64,000 nt of DNA, taken from the NCBI RefSeq assembly GCF_039531105.1, contig NZ_BAAAPK010000001.1, positions 2,604,001 to 2,668,000 on the forward strand, written 5' to 3'. Source of the stretch: Microbacterium lacus (GTDB taxonomy: Bacteria > Actinomycetota > Actinomycetes > Actinomycetales > Microbacteriaceae). Below the pieces are notes generated by a model. The model searched no databases. It was not told the DNA's origin and saw only the letters and a program-made list of their open reading frames with translations. Positions 34,401 through 42,652 of the stretch are shown here, in pieces. Numbering within the stretch: position 1 is the first letter of the stretch; each line of letters opens with the position of its first letter. The position numbers and the translations under genes were made by a program.

Positions 34401-34868
34401 CGCGGCGAGCCGGTGATACCCCTCCTCGCCGCGGGCGAGGACGAGCAGGTGCGCACCGGCCGGGTCGGGCTCGCCCTTCTGCGGTTTGGGCAGCTCGAGG
34501 GACAGCTCGGCACCGAAGACGGTCTTCAGCTGCAGCGCCTCGGCGGCCTCGGCGAAGCGCACGATGCCGTAGAACCCGTCGTGATCGGTGATCGCGAGCG
34601 CGTGCAGCCCCAGCCGCTCGGCCTCTTCGGCGAGCTCCTCCGGCGAGGACGCGCCGTCCAGGAACGAGAACGACGAGTGCGCGTGCAGTTCGGCGTAGGG
34701 GACGGCCTGCGCCGGACGCTCGATGGGCGGCGCTTCGTATTTGCCCCGCTTGCGCGACCAGGCGGGGCTGTCCCCGCCGTCGGCACCGGCCGGGGCGGAC
34801 GGCGCGCGCCGGTCACTCAGCAGCCGTTCCATCTCGGACCACGGGACGGACGGGTTGTTGAAGCCCAT
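31434..34868 (-). CDS. dnaE2: Error-prone DNA polymerase DnaE2 (ImuC)
   Basis: The protein has 1,144 residues. It is the C-family polymerase alpha subunit of the actinobacterial mutasome, which copies across lesions and causes induced mutation. An N-terminal PHP domain (YAELHAHSSFSFLDG, ALAITDHDG) is followed by the polymerase core with PDIDVDFDSDRREE (catalytic aspartates), then helix-hairpin-helix (GIGSAVAERIVAE) and an OB fold near the end. The ATG overlaps the imuB stop by one base. Around residues 861-887 there is an in-frame tandem duplication (PPTGRKEGTHRIL / PPTGREECTHRIQ) between the core and the HhH region. It is the last gene of the SOS operon. Confidence 0.95.
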   Translation of the reverse strand: MGFNNPSVPWSEMERLLSDRRAPSAPAGADGGDSPAWSRKRGKYEAPPIERPAQAVPYAELHAHSSFSFLDGASSPEELAEEAERLGLHALAITDHDGFYGIVRFAEAAEALQLKTVFGAELSLELPKPQKGEPDPAGAHLLVLARGEEGYHRLAAALTHAQLQGAEKGKPLYDLEELADQSGGDWAILTGCRKGAVRRALVDGGAGSAASALDRLVDLFGPDAVHVELIDHGNPLDTRHNDVLAGLAAERGLPVLASNNVHYAVPERAQLAAAVAAVRANRGLDELDGWLPAHAGAHLRSGAEMAARFARYPGAVSRTVMLADELAFPLRRAKPALPKQKVPDGHTPMSWLRHIVWEAVPRKYPDLSAENRERIEKELAVIEVKDFPGYFLIVYGIVQEARRRGILCQGRGSAANSAVCYLLDITAVDSIAYQLPFERFLSSLRDEEPDIDVDFDSDRREEIIQWVYGQYGRERAAQVANVIQYRPKNAVRDMAKALGHSPGQQDAWSKQVERWGATLESGPDHDIPDQVIEYAAELLKAPRHLGIHSGGMVLTDRPVGEVVPIEHARMEDRTVIQWDKDDAAWMGLVKFDLLGLGMLAALQYCFDMIRAATGEEWELSTIPKEEKAVFDMLCRADSIGVFQVESRAQMGLLPRLQPRRFYDLVIEIALIRPGPIQGGAVHPFVRRKLGHEPITYAHPKLEPVLERTLGIPIFQEQLMQMAMAVGECTGEDADLLRRAMGSKRGVEKIESLREKLYAGMARNGLVGQAADDIYARIQAFANFGFAESHSLSFGLLVYASSWIKLHYPAAFLAGLLRAQPMGFYSPATLTADARRHGVQVRRPDLLRSGAEPVLEPVDTDHLPPTGRKEGTHRILPPTGREECTHRIQPPVGVFDATEPDESAAHRRDGRFAVRLGLAAVKGIGSAVAERIVAERESAGPYRDLRDLVRRTGVTEAQLESLATAGAFECLGISRREAIWLAGSAAQDRAEFLPDSLAFVQPPLFTDPTSYERLASDLWATGISTDDHPLTHFRAALDARGVLTSRELRTHEPGRRVEVAGLVTHRQRPATASGITFINLEDEHGLVNVVCSVGVWNLYRRVVRDAPGLIVRGMLERSVEGVTNLVADRFEDLQVEVGHRSRDFR
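32207..32284 (-). repeat. 39-bp in-frame tandem duplication in dnaE2
   Basis: Two adjacent 39-bp copies (32,207-32,245 and 32,246-32,284) begin GGATCCGGTGCGTG and share most bases. A partial third copy may follow (GGTGATCCGTGT). Each adds 13 residues of a Thr-His-Arg/Pro-Pro-Thr-Gly linker. Confidence 0.8.
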
Positions 34869-36472
34869 CAGTCGTACCGCCCCTCGGCGAACCACTCCCC
34901 GCGCTCGCAGACGAGGAGCCACGCGACGTCGTCGGCGTCGACGACCTGGAACCGGTGCGCGCGACGCGTGCGCGCGGCATCCCATCCCCGCTCGATCACG
35001 GGCCAGGGTCCCGCCCACCCGCGGATCGCCCGCGCCCGGGAAGCACCCGCACCCGCACCGGCACCGGCACCGGCACCGGCACCGGCACCGGCAGGACCGT
35101 GCAGCATCGTCGGCGCCGCCGTCAGCGCGTCCCGGTCACCGACCGCGACGGCATCCCCGTCGGCGTCGACGACCTCGACCGCGAGGCGCTCCGGAAACAC
35201 CGTGCTCGGCAGCGGATCGGGCAGGCTCCCGGGCCACGGCTGCTCGCGCGCGGCTGCCACGACCCGCCGATCCCCCCACGCGACCAGCACCTGCCGCTCG
35301 GCGAGCCAGCGCCCGCCGCCGATCGCCGGGGTGAGCACTCCGCGATGGCCGAGCATCGCCTGCACCCGCGAGAGCGCATGGTGCACGCGTTCGTCGGTGC
35401 CGGCTCCGAAGATCGCCGGGGCGTGGTGGGATGCCGCATCCACCGCCTCCGGCGAGATCCGCACCCGCGTCACCCCGCTCCCCAGCACCCGGGTCTGCGC
35501 GCCTTCGGCGAGCTGCCAGCGCACCCGGTCGATGATCGCGGCGGAATCGAACGACCCCGGGTGCAGCCACACCCGCTCGCTGCGCTCCCCCCGGTCGCCG
35601 ATCATCTCGACCCGGAGTTCGGTGCAGACCAGGTCGAGCGCTCCGAGCCCGGCGATGAACTCCTCCGCGGCGATGCGCATGCCGAACGCGACCTGCTCGG
35701 CGATCTCGAGCGGCGGTTCGAACGCGACCTCGCGGTGCAGCTCGGGCGGAGGGACCCGCGGCAGCACCGGCTGGGAATCGCGGCCGCCGGCCAGCGCATG
35801 CAGCCGCACCCCACCGGGACCGAACCGCTCGCGCACGCGGTCGCGGTCGAGCGCGGCGAACGCGCCGAGCGTGTGCACGCCGAGGCGGGCGAGGAGGTCG
35901 GGATCCAGCCCGCCCCCGCCGCTCTCGTCGGCGAGCGCGGTGACCGGCAGCGGGGCGAGGAAGCCGGCGGCCCCACCCAGGGGGACGACGAAGACCGGCG
36001 CAGCGGGACTCGTGCCGATGCGCGCGGCGTGCTCGGCGGTGAAAGGCCCGTCGGCGACACCGGCGCGCACATCGAACAGGTCGAGTTCGGCCAGAACCCC
36101 CCGCAGCACGGTCGCCGCCTCGGCTTCGCCGCCGTAGTAGCGCGCGGGTCCTCGTGCGCGCAGCGCACACAGCCCCGGTCGCAGGATCTGCACCCCCGGC
36201 GCGTGCTCCTCGATGCGGGCGACCACCGGCGCGAACGTGCGCTGGTCGCGGGCGGGATCGGCGGCGACGACGCGCAGACCCGGACAGCGCGCCTGCGCAT
36301 CGCGGCGACGCTGACCGCGGCGCACCCCCTCGGCGCGGGCGGATGCCGAGCACGCCACCACGGTGTTGTGGGCGAACACCGCCACGGGCTGCTCGCCGGG
36401 ATCGGCGATCGCCGCCTCCCGCACGAGAGCGGTGACCGGCCAGTCCGGCATCCACAACACGAGGCTGCGCAC
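34868..36472 (-). CDS. imuB: ImuB, catalytically inactive Y-family polymerase homologue
   Basis: The protein has 534 residues from a GTG with GGAGG five bases upstream, which gives the typical MRSLVLWMPDWPVTAL start. ImuB bridges ImuA', DnaE2 and the sliding clamp. The Y-family palm is recognisable (GVQILRPGLCALRARGPARYYGGE, LARLGVHTLGAFAALDRDRV), but the catalytic acidic residue of the first strand is replaced (LWMPDWP). The C-terminal region after a low-complexity Ala-Gly run at about residues 460-476 is the expected partner-binding tail. The gene overlaps dnaE2 by one base and starts 20 bases after imuA'. Confidence 0.92.
   Translation of the reverse strand: MRSLVLWMPDWPVTALVREAAIADPGEQPVAVFAHNTVVACSASARAEGVRRGQRRRDAQARCPGLRVVAADPARDQRTFAPVVARIEEHAPGVQILRPGLCALRARGPARYYGGEAEAATVLRGVLAELDLFDVRAGVADGPFTAEHAARIGTSPAAPVFVVPLGGAAGFLAPLPVTALADESGGGGLDPDLLARLGVHTLGAFAALDRDRVRERFGPGGVRLHALAGGRDSQPVLPRVPPPELHREVAFEPPLEIAEQVAFGMRIAAEEFIAGLGALDLVCTELRVEMIGDRGERSERVWLHPGSFDSAAIIDRVRWQLAEGAQTRVLGSGVTRVRISPEAVDAASHHAPAIFGAGTDERVHHALSRVQAMLGHRGVLTPAIGGGRWLAERQVLVAWGDRRVVAAAREQPWPGSLPDPLPSTVFPERLAVEVVDADGDAVAVGDRDALTAAPTMLHGPAGAGAGAGAGAGAGAGASRARAIRGWAGPWPVIERGWDAARTRRAHRFQVVDADDVAWLLVCERGEWFAEGRYD
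35043..35090 (-). repeat. Hexanucleotide microsatellite in imuB
   Basis: Eight hexamers in a row: two GCACCC then six perfect GCACCG. On the coding strand they encode alternating Ala-Gly. Each unit is two codons, so copy-number change keeps the frame. Confidence 0.95.
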
Positions 36473-36491
36473 GGGCGCCTCCGCGTGCACG

Positions 36492-37211
36492 TCAGCCCAC
36501 CGCCCTGATCGGCGCGATCGTCTCGTGCGGTCGCAGCCCCGGCTGCAGGGCGATGACCTGCCCGTCGGCGCCGGGGAGCAGCATCCGCTGTCGTCGCGTG
36601 GTCGGCCAGCGCCTGCTGCGCGCGGTGACGGTGACCTCACGCGCCGAGACGTACCCGTGCCCCTGACCGAGCCCGCTCCAGCGCGGCTCGCTCAGCTCGA
36701 GGCTCGCCTCCACCTGCGGCCACGGACCCTGCACGAGCAGCACGGCCCCGCGATCACGGAGTCGCGCGGCCAGACGCGAGATGTCCTTGTCGGTCGCGCG
36801 GGAGGACGGCCGCACCGCCACCACCGAGAGGACTTCGGCCACGGTCGAGGCCACCGCGAGCCACCGCGGCCCCGGCTCGGGGATCATCACGAGTCGCTCG
36901 AGGTCGACGCCGGCGTGCTCGGCCGCTTCGGCGCCGAGTTCGGGCATGCCCACCACGCCGCACCAGCTGCCCGTCTGCGACGGCTGAGACAGCAGCGCCA
37001 GCAGGAGCGAAGACGACGAGGCGATCGAGTACGCGGCTCCGGGGCGCAGCCCGCCGCCGGGCAGCAGCGACGCGAACGCCGGATGCGTCGGCAGCGGCGG
37101 CACCTCCATCGACCGGCCCTGGACCCGCTCGATCTGGGCGCGCAGGCGGTGCACCTCACCCCGGGGATCCCGGGGTGCATCGACTTCTCGCACAGCCGCC
37201 CTCACTCCCAC
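36492..37211 (-). CDS. imuA': ImuA'-like RecA-fold mutasome protein
   Basis: The protein has about 239 residues. It is the small RecA-like protein that precedes imuB in actinobacterial mutasome operons and recruits ImuB and DnaE2. The N-terminal coil (GEVHRLRAQIERVQG) is followed by a RecA-like core lacking a clear Walker A motif: the expected position reads ASSSSLLLALLSQ. LVMIPEPGPRWLAVASTVAEVL and GAVLLVQGPWPQVEASLEL are the later strands. The first possible GTG (37211) is one base from the -10 element, so translation probably starts on a leaderless mRNA at 37211 or at the GTG 37205. Confidence 0.88.
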   Translation of the reverse strand: MGVRAAVREVDAPRDPRGEVHRLRAQIERVQGRSMEVPPLPTHPAFASLLPGGGLRPGAAYSIASSSSLLLALLSQPSQTGSWCGVVGMPELGAEAAEHAGVDLERLVMIPEPGPRWLAVASTVAEVLSVVAVRPSSRATDKDISRLAARLRDRGAVLLVQGPWPQVEASLELSEPRWSGLGQGHGYVSAREVTVTARSRRWPTTRRQRMLLPGADGQVIALQPGLRPHETIAPIRAVG

Positions 37212-37240
37212 AGGCTAGAACAGATGTTCTATACCGTCAA
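37212..37240 (-). promoter_or_regulatory. SOS promoter of the mutasome operon with LexA box in its spacer
   Basis: On the minus strand, TTGACG (37,235-37,240), a 17-base spacer and TAGCCT (37,212-37,217) form a sigma-A-type promoter. The spacer contains the perfect 16-bp palindrome TAGAACATCTGTTCTA (37,216-37,231), which matches the LexA/SOS box pattern of Gram-positive bacteria (GAAC-N4-GTTC core). LexA bound here would block RNA polymerase directly. Confidence 0.88.
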
Positions 37241-37432
37241 CGACAGGAGTGACGCTACGACCGCCCTCCGACATCGAAAAGGGGTGTATTCAGGCAGGAT
37301 GTTCGATTCTCGATACACGACCCGTGGATGCCGAGGAGATCGCTGATTCGGAGGATCCGGCATCCCGAACCGCACTCCGCAACCTCGATCCCCTCCGAAT
37401 CCGCGGCGGCGAGGACCGCCGCGGCGCGCGAC

Positions 37433-37930
37433 CTACGCGGCGAGCGCGAGATACGGCTCCCAGCACGGATCGGTGCGCTCAGTGCCGCGCACGGTCCACT
37501 GCACGCCGCGCGGCGGCCGGGGCAGGACCCGCAGCTCCCAGTGCATCTCCTGCGGCGTGCGGTCACCCTTGACGTTGTTGCAGCGCAGGCAGCACGCGAC
37601 CAGGTTCTCCCACGAGTCCGCTCCCCCGCGCGAGCGCGGCAGGATGTGGTCGATCGTGGACGCGGCCTTGCCGCAGTACCCGCACCGGTGGGCGTCGCGT
37701 CGCAGAACTCCGCGCCGGGTGACCGGGATGTGTCGACTCCCCGGCACCCGCACGTACTTGGTCAGCAGGATCACCGCCGGGCGTTCGTACGCCCCGCGCG
37801 CCCCCCACACCGGATCATCGTCCACCCTCTCGACGACGACGGCCTTCTCGTTCATCACGAGCACGATGGCCCGCTTGAACGACACGACGGCGAGCGGCTC
37901 GTAGCCCGCATTGAGCACCAGAGTGCGCAT
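37433..37930 (-). CDS. HNH endonuclease
   Basis: The protein has 165 residues. The zinc-finger/HNH core is complete: CGYCGKAASTIDHILPRSRGG, ENLVACCLRCNNVKGD (two CxxC pairs, the DH pair, Asn and final Lys). The N-terminal LVLNAGYEPLAVVSFKRA block is shared by a widespread actinobacterial HNH group found as single chromosomal genes. HNH nucleases nick or cut DNA; the role of this group is not known. It sits next to, but is not in the operon with, the SOS mutasome (222-base gap, same strand, upstream of imuA'). Confidence 0.92.
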   Translation of the reverse strand: MRTLVLNAGYEPLAVVSFKRAIVLVMNEKAVVVERVDDDPVWGARGAYERPAVILLTKYVRVPGSRHIPVTRRGVLRRDAHRCGYCGKAASTIDHILPRSRGGADSWENLVACCLRCNNVKGDRTPQEMHWELRVLPRPPRGVQWTVRGTERTDPCWEPYLALAA

Positions 37931-38004
37931 TCCTCATCCTCTCGAACGGCCGGGACGGCTTCCCGGGATTCGACCACCGACGATTCGAGGTGCGCAGGGG
38001 CATG

Positions 38005-38035
38005 AAAAAAGGCGCTGTCCTATGGACAGCGCCTT
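38005..38035 (-). terminator. Intrinsic terminator
   Basis: A perfect 12-bp stem (AAGGCGCTGTCC and its complement) with a three-base loop is followed on the minus strand by a run of six U. It lies 144 bases beyond the M23 peptidase stop and upstream of the HNH gene. Confidence 0.9.
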
Positions 38036-38130
38036 GGCGCCACGGCAGAGCCGCGGCATCCACTCGTGCAATGCCGAAGGACGAGGCGTCCCAGCGCATC
38101 CATGGTTCGGATGCGAGGTGTGCGATCCAT
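38020..38130 (-). CDS. Possible 36-residue small protein ending inside a terminator
   Basis: An ATG with GGAGGG six bases upstream opens a frame of 36 codons whose TAG lies in the loop of the terminator hairpin. The peptide is basic with three cysteines in the second half (RHCTSGC, then RRCP at the end). I do not recognise it. It lies between the M23 peptidase stop (48 bases upstream) and the terminator, so it would be on the peptidase transcript. It could be chance, but the ribosome site and position make it worth listing. Confidence 0.3.
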   Translation of the reverse strand: MDRTPRIRTMDALGRLVLRHCTSGCRGSAVAPRRCP

Positions 38131-38178
38131 CGGCTTCCCTCCGCTTCTCTGAGCGTCGGGTTTCAGGCTAACGCACGC

Positions 38179-39135
38179 TCAGCCCGCGTTGGCCTGCAGC
38201 CACGCCCAGGGGTCGACGACCGAGCCGTTGATGTGAACTTCGAAGTGCAGGTGGCACGCGGTCGAACTGCCCGTGCTGCCCACGAATCCGATGAGCTGAC
38301 CGGGCGAGACGGACTGGCCGGCCGAAACCTGGCGGCTGCCGTACGTCATGTGCCCGTACAGAGAATTCACCGACTGTCCACCGATCACGTGGTCGATCGA
38401 CACGGCGACGCCGTACCCGCCGTAGCTCTCCTGGGAGACGCTGACGACACCCGCGGCGGTCGCGTAGATCGGCTCACCGCACGAGGCGAGCAGGTCGACG
38501 CCCTGGTGGTATCCGGAATCCCAGAGGCCGCGGCCGAGGGTGAAGTTCAGGATCGGCCAGCGCACTTCGCCGCTGCCGGGAGAGACGAGGGCGATGTTGA
38601 CGGGGACGCTGTACCCGGAGGATGCCGTGGAGGCGGCCAGTCGCGCGCGCTCGGCGGCGGCGGCAGCAGCGGCTTCCTCGTCCTTCTTCTTCTGGATCTC
38701 TTCGGCCGTCGTGGCGGAGTAGCTCGAGCGGCTCAGCTCCTCGGCCGACGAGTCGGACGCGACGACCAGGGACTGCGCGTCGTTCTGGGCGACCTGCTGG
38801 AGGGTCTGCGTCTCGGCGGTCGGACGCCAGGCCCCGTACGCCGGAAGGGCGACGGTGGCGACGAGTCCGCCGACCATCGCGAGGATCGCGAGGCTGCGGA
38901 CCGGGTGGTTCTTGCCCTTGGCGGGACGCGGCGCAGCCGGAGCGGCCTTCTGCGGGCGAGCCACGCTGGTGCGCCCGAACCGAGCGCGCACCGAGGCGCT
39001 GCTCTTGCCGCGGGCACGGCGGGTGACACTGTTCTCGTCGCTCTGGGGGCCAGGCGATTCGATCTCTTCAGCCAAAAGTTCCTCCGGCGCCTCTGCGCCG
39101 TGGCGCTGGCTCGTCAGCATTCGATGTCGGGGCAC
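38179..39135 (-). CDS. M23-family peptidoglycan endopeptidase, membrane anchored
   Basis: The protein has 318 residues. A 75-residue basic cytoplasmic lead precedes one hydrophobic segment (LAILAMVGGLVATVALPAYG). A coiled, alanine-rich stalk (EEIQKKKDEEAAAAAAAER) leads to the LytM/M23 zinc peptidase domain with YHQGVDLLASCG (His, Asp), YGHMTYGSR and HLHFEVHING (final zinc His). It would cut peptide cross-links of the cell wall during growth or division. The start may be this codon or an ATG five codons later. A candidate MtrA box and promoter lie about 105 bases upstream. Confidence 0.9.
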   Translation of the reverse strand: MPRHRMLTSQRHGAEAPEELLAEEIESPGPQSDENSVTRRARGKSSASVRARFGRTSVARPQKAAPAAPRPAKGKNHPVRSLAILAMVGGLVATVALPAYGAWRPTAETQTLQQVAQNDAQSLVVASDSSAEELSRSSYSATTAEEIQKKKDEEAAAAAAAERARLAASTASSGYSVPVNIALVSPGSGEVRWPILNFTLGRGLWDSGYHQGVDLLASCGEPIYATAAGVVSVSQESYGGYGVAVSIDHVIGGQSVNSLYGHMTYGSRQVSAGQSVSPGQLIGFVGSTGSSTACHLHFEVHINGSVVDPWAWLQANAG

Positions 39136-39217
39136 GATATGCGGGCGTGAACCAACCGGACGACGAGCCGGGGAGGCAATCCGGGTGGCGTCCGACGGCG
39201 GGCTTCTCGCCTGTGGA

Positions 39218-39253
39218 CTCCCCCACGCTACCTGAAGGTAACGAATATGTCAC
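39218..39253 (-). promoter_or_regulatory. Candidate promoter and MtrA-like box upstream of the M23 gene
   Basis: On the minus strand GTGACA, a 17-base spacer and TAGCGT form a possible promoter. On the plus strand GTAAC-N6-GTCAC (39,238-39,253) resembles the direct-repeat half sites reported for MtrA, which controls cell-wall hydrolases in mycobacteria and corynebacteria. The short dyad TACCT-GA-AGGTA lies in the spacer. Confidence 0.35.
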
Positions 39254-39285
39254 GTTGCGCGCCTGGCAGATGCCTGGGCGCGGGG

Positions 39286-39987
39286 CTAGCGACGGTCGTC
39301 GACGAGGAAGATGTGCGAGGCGACCTCGACCGGCAGCTCGAGTCCTTCGGCGTTCCCGTCCATCTGCACCAGGACGTAACCCTCGCTGTAGCGGTACTCG
39401 CCCGATGCGCCGGGAACGACGCCCGCCGCCTTGAGCTGCTGCAGCAGTTCGGGGTCGACCTGCACGGGCTCGGCCAGGCGGCGCACGGTGCCGGTGATGG
39501 GTCCCCCCTCGGCATTCAGCCGGCGAACGAGCCCCACGACGTCCTGCTCGAAGCCGTTCGCGGGCAGGTCGCCGAGCTGAGCCAGACCCGGGATCGGGTT
39601 GCCGTACGGCGACTCAGTGGGATGCCCGAGCAGCTCGACGAGGCGGCGCTCGACCTGCTCGCTCATGACGTGCTCCCACCGGCATGCCTCTTCATGCACG
39701 TACGCCCAGTCCAGTCCGATCACGTCGGAGAGGAGGCGCTCCGCGAGGCGGTGCTTGCGCATCACATCGACCGCCTTGCTGCGACCGGCGTCGGTGAGCT
39801 CGAGCGTGCGGTCGTCCGAGACGACCACGAGACCGTCGCGCTCCATCCGCCCGACCGTCTGCGACACCGTGGGACCGGAGTGGCCGAGACGCTCGGAGAT
39901 GCGCGCGCGCAGCGGCGTGATCGCCTCCTCCTCGAGCTCGAGGATCGTGCGCAGATACATCTCTGTCGTGTCGATCAGGTCGGTCAT
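39286..39987 (-). CDS. DtxR/IdeR-family metal-dependent repressor
   Basis: The protein has 233 residues from an ATG that gives the family start MTDLIDTTEMYLRTI. The winged helix (ISERLGHSGPTVSQTVGRME) is followed by the metal-binding dimerisation domain with EEACRWEHVMSEQVE, carrying the Cys-x2-Glu-His ligands of DtxR, and a C-terminal SH3-like domain. It should repress iron uptake or storage genes when loaded with Fe(II), or manganese genes if MntR-like; the conserved cysteine favours an iron-type site. It is divergent from serC with 119 bases between. Confidence 0.93.
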   Translation of the reverse strand: MTDLIDTTEMYLRTILELEEEAITPLRARISERLGHSGPTVSQTVGRMERDGLVVVSDDRTLELTDAGRSKAVDVMRKHRLAERLLSDVIGLDWAYVHEEACRWEHVMSEQVERRLVELLGHPTESPYGNPIPGLAQLGDLPANGFEQDVVGLVRRLNAEGGPITGTVRRLAEPVQVDPELLQQLKAAGVVPGASGEYRYSEGYVLVQMDGNAEGLELPVEVASHIFLVDDRR

Positions 39988-40097
39988 CATGCCTCGCAGA
40001 CGCGGAAATCGGTGCAAGGACAGCCTATCCAATCCTCCCGACGGGCCCTCCCGGGGTGGGCGTCACAGGGATGAGAGGCCACGGGTCCCGCCCATAG

Positions 40098-41219
<1,122 letters not shown>

Positions 41220-41249
41220 GCCGACGTCTCGGTCATGGGCCGAGACGGA

Positions 41250-41903
41250 TCAGCGGTCGGTGTCGGACGCGTCGGTGTCGGACGCGTCGGTGTCGGACTC
41301 CTCAGCATCGGCGTCCTCGTCCGCGTCGTCGGAGAGCACGTCGATGTCCACGCCGTCCACGTCGCCCGAGTGCAGGATCGGCGAAGCGTCCTCGTCGAAG
41401 TCCGCCGCGTCCAGGTCGTCGACGTCGTCGAGTTCGTCCTCGAGCTCTTCGTCGTCCTCGAGCTCGTCCGTCGCCAGCCCTTCGGCCGCGAGTGCGGCCT
41501 GCGCCGCCTGATACTCCGCGAGCCGCTCGGCCCACGGCAGCCAGTCCGGCGCGGTGAGCGCACCTTCGCCCGGCATGAGCTCCGCCTCGAGCACCGTCGG
41601 GGCGGACTCGTCGACCTGCGCGAGACTCACGGTCCAGAACCATCCGGGATACCCGGGCATGCGGTTGCCGAACCGCACGGTGAGCACGCCCTCGGCATCC
41701 GTCGACGAGTCGACGAACTCGCCGATCGTCGCCGCCGGCGTGATCTCGTGCAGCGCGGCGAGCGCGAGCTCGCGCGCAACGGTCTCGTCGATCGGTGCCA
41801 CGGCGACCGCAGGAGCGTCCGCAGCAGCAGCGTCCGCCGCGGGGACCTCGACGCCCTCAGCGGTGAGATCGGTGGAGGAGGCGTCCTCAGGCGTCGAAGT
41901 CAT
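41250..41903 (-). CDS. DUF3027 protein with very acidic C-terminal tail
   Basis: The protein has 217 residues. The core (about 40-140) has the actinobacterial DUF3027 pattern: LALAALHEITPAATIGEFV, RFGNRMPGYPGWFWTVSLA and PDWLPWAERLAEY. The last 70 residues are almost all Asp, Glu and small residues, ending in SDTDASDTDASDTD repeats. Function is unknown; the gene is widely linked to the cold-shock-like gene just upstream, as here (17-base overlap). The acidic tail may bind basic or nucleic-acid-binding partners. Confidence 0.85.
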   Translation of the reverse strand: MTSTPEDASSTDLTAEGVEVPAADAAAADAPAVAVAPIDETVARELALAALHEITPAATIGEFVDSSTDAEGVLTVRFGNRMPGYPGWFWTVSLAQVDESAPTVLEAELMPGEGALTAPDWLPWAERLAEYQAAQAALAAEGLATDELEDDEELEDELDDVDDLDAADFDEDASPILHSGDVDGVDIDVLSDDADEDADAEESDTDASDTDASDTDR

Positions 41904-42270
41904 CGGCGACCTTGCGCAGCACCGCGGCGACCTTCTTGCCGTGCGAGGAGCTCGGGTAGCGGCCGCGGCGGAGGTCTCCGCCGATGCCGTCGAGCAGCTT
42001 CACGAGGTCTTCCACGATGATCGCCATGTCGTCCGCGGGCTTGCGCTGCGCCTTGGACAGGCTCGGGGGCGCCTCGAGCACGCGAACGGACAGCGCCTGC
42101 AGCCCGCGCTTGCCGTCGGCGACGCCGAACTCCAGCCGCGTGCCCGCCTTCGGTGCGGGGGATCCTGCGGGAAGGGCGGTGGCGTGCAGGAAGACATCCT
42201 GACCGTCATCTCCGGCGATGAAGCCGAAACCCTTCTCCTCGTCGTAGAACCTGACCTTGCCGGTGGGCAT
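41887..42270 (-). CDS. Cold-shock-domain protein with C-terminal extension
   Basis: The protein has 127 residues. The first 65 form a cold-shock domain with the RNA-binding motifs KGFGFIAGDD (RNP1) and DVFLHATAL (RNP2). A second half of about 60 residues, absent from CspA, contains a helical stretch (DDMAIIVEDLVKLLDGIG) and a basic RRGRYPSSSHGKKVAAVL. This long form is usual in actinobacteria next to DUF3027. It probably binds single-stranded RNA or DNA. The ATG has a modest ribosome site (GAGGTTTCC). It overlaps the DUF3027 gene by 17 bases. Confidence 0.9.
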   Translation of the reverse strand: MPTGKVRFYDEEKGFGFIAGDDGQDVFLHATALPAGSPAPKAGTRLEFGVADGKRGLQALSVRVLEAPPSLSKAQRKPADDMAIIVEDLVKLLDGIGGDLRRGRYPSSSHGKKVAAVLRKVADDFDA

Positions 42271-42382
42271 GGAAACCTCGCTGTGTCGTGCGCCACGGAT
42301 GCCGGGCACGGGGGAACACGGGACCGATCGATCCCGATCCACCAGCCTACGCCACGCCCGCCGGACGGATAAGCTGGGGCGG

Positions 42383-42652
42383 ATGAGCACACGCACCCCC
42401 GGCGACGACGTCCCGGTCCGCCGCCTGGACCGGATCCTCGCCTTCATGTCGCTGGGACTCGCGGTCGTCTCGATCGGGTGCTTCTTCGCCATCATCATCG
42501 CGCGCCCGCTCGGGGTGACCGACTTCACGGTCGGCGCGTGGCCGATCGTCGCCGTGCTGCCGATCATCGCCCTGCCGATCGCATTCCTGATGATCCTGGC
42601 GCTGCTGATCATGACGTTCCTGCGAAGGGCACGCGCCAACCGCGGAGAGTAA
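42383..42652 (+). CDS. Small membrane protein
   Basis: The protein has 89 residues. A charged 20-residue lead is followed by two transmembrane helices (LAFMSLGLAVVSIGCFFAIII and VAVLPIIALPIAFLMILALLIM) and a short basic tail. The stop and the next gene's ATG share one base (TAATG), so it is translated together with the XPB partner gene. No function is known; the two-helix plan is common among actinobacterial membrane proteins of this genomic spot. Confidence 0.75.
   Translation: MSTRTPGDDVPVRRLDRILAFMSLGLAVVSIGCFFAIIIARPLGVTDFTVGAWPIVAVLPIIALPIAFLMILALLIMTFLRRARANRGE

Noticed and set aside
31455..36137. 1,560-codon plus-strand frame
   Set aside because: Antisense shadow of dnaE2 and imuB, both of which have clear motifs on the minus strand.
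39136..39285. Cyclic-di-AMP (ydaO-type) riboswitch upstream of the M23 gene
   Set aside because: Such switches often precede actinobacterial M23/Rpf genes, but the conserved core elements are not recognisable here and the gap is short.
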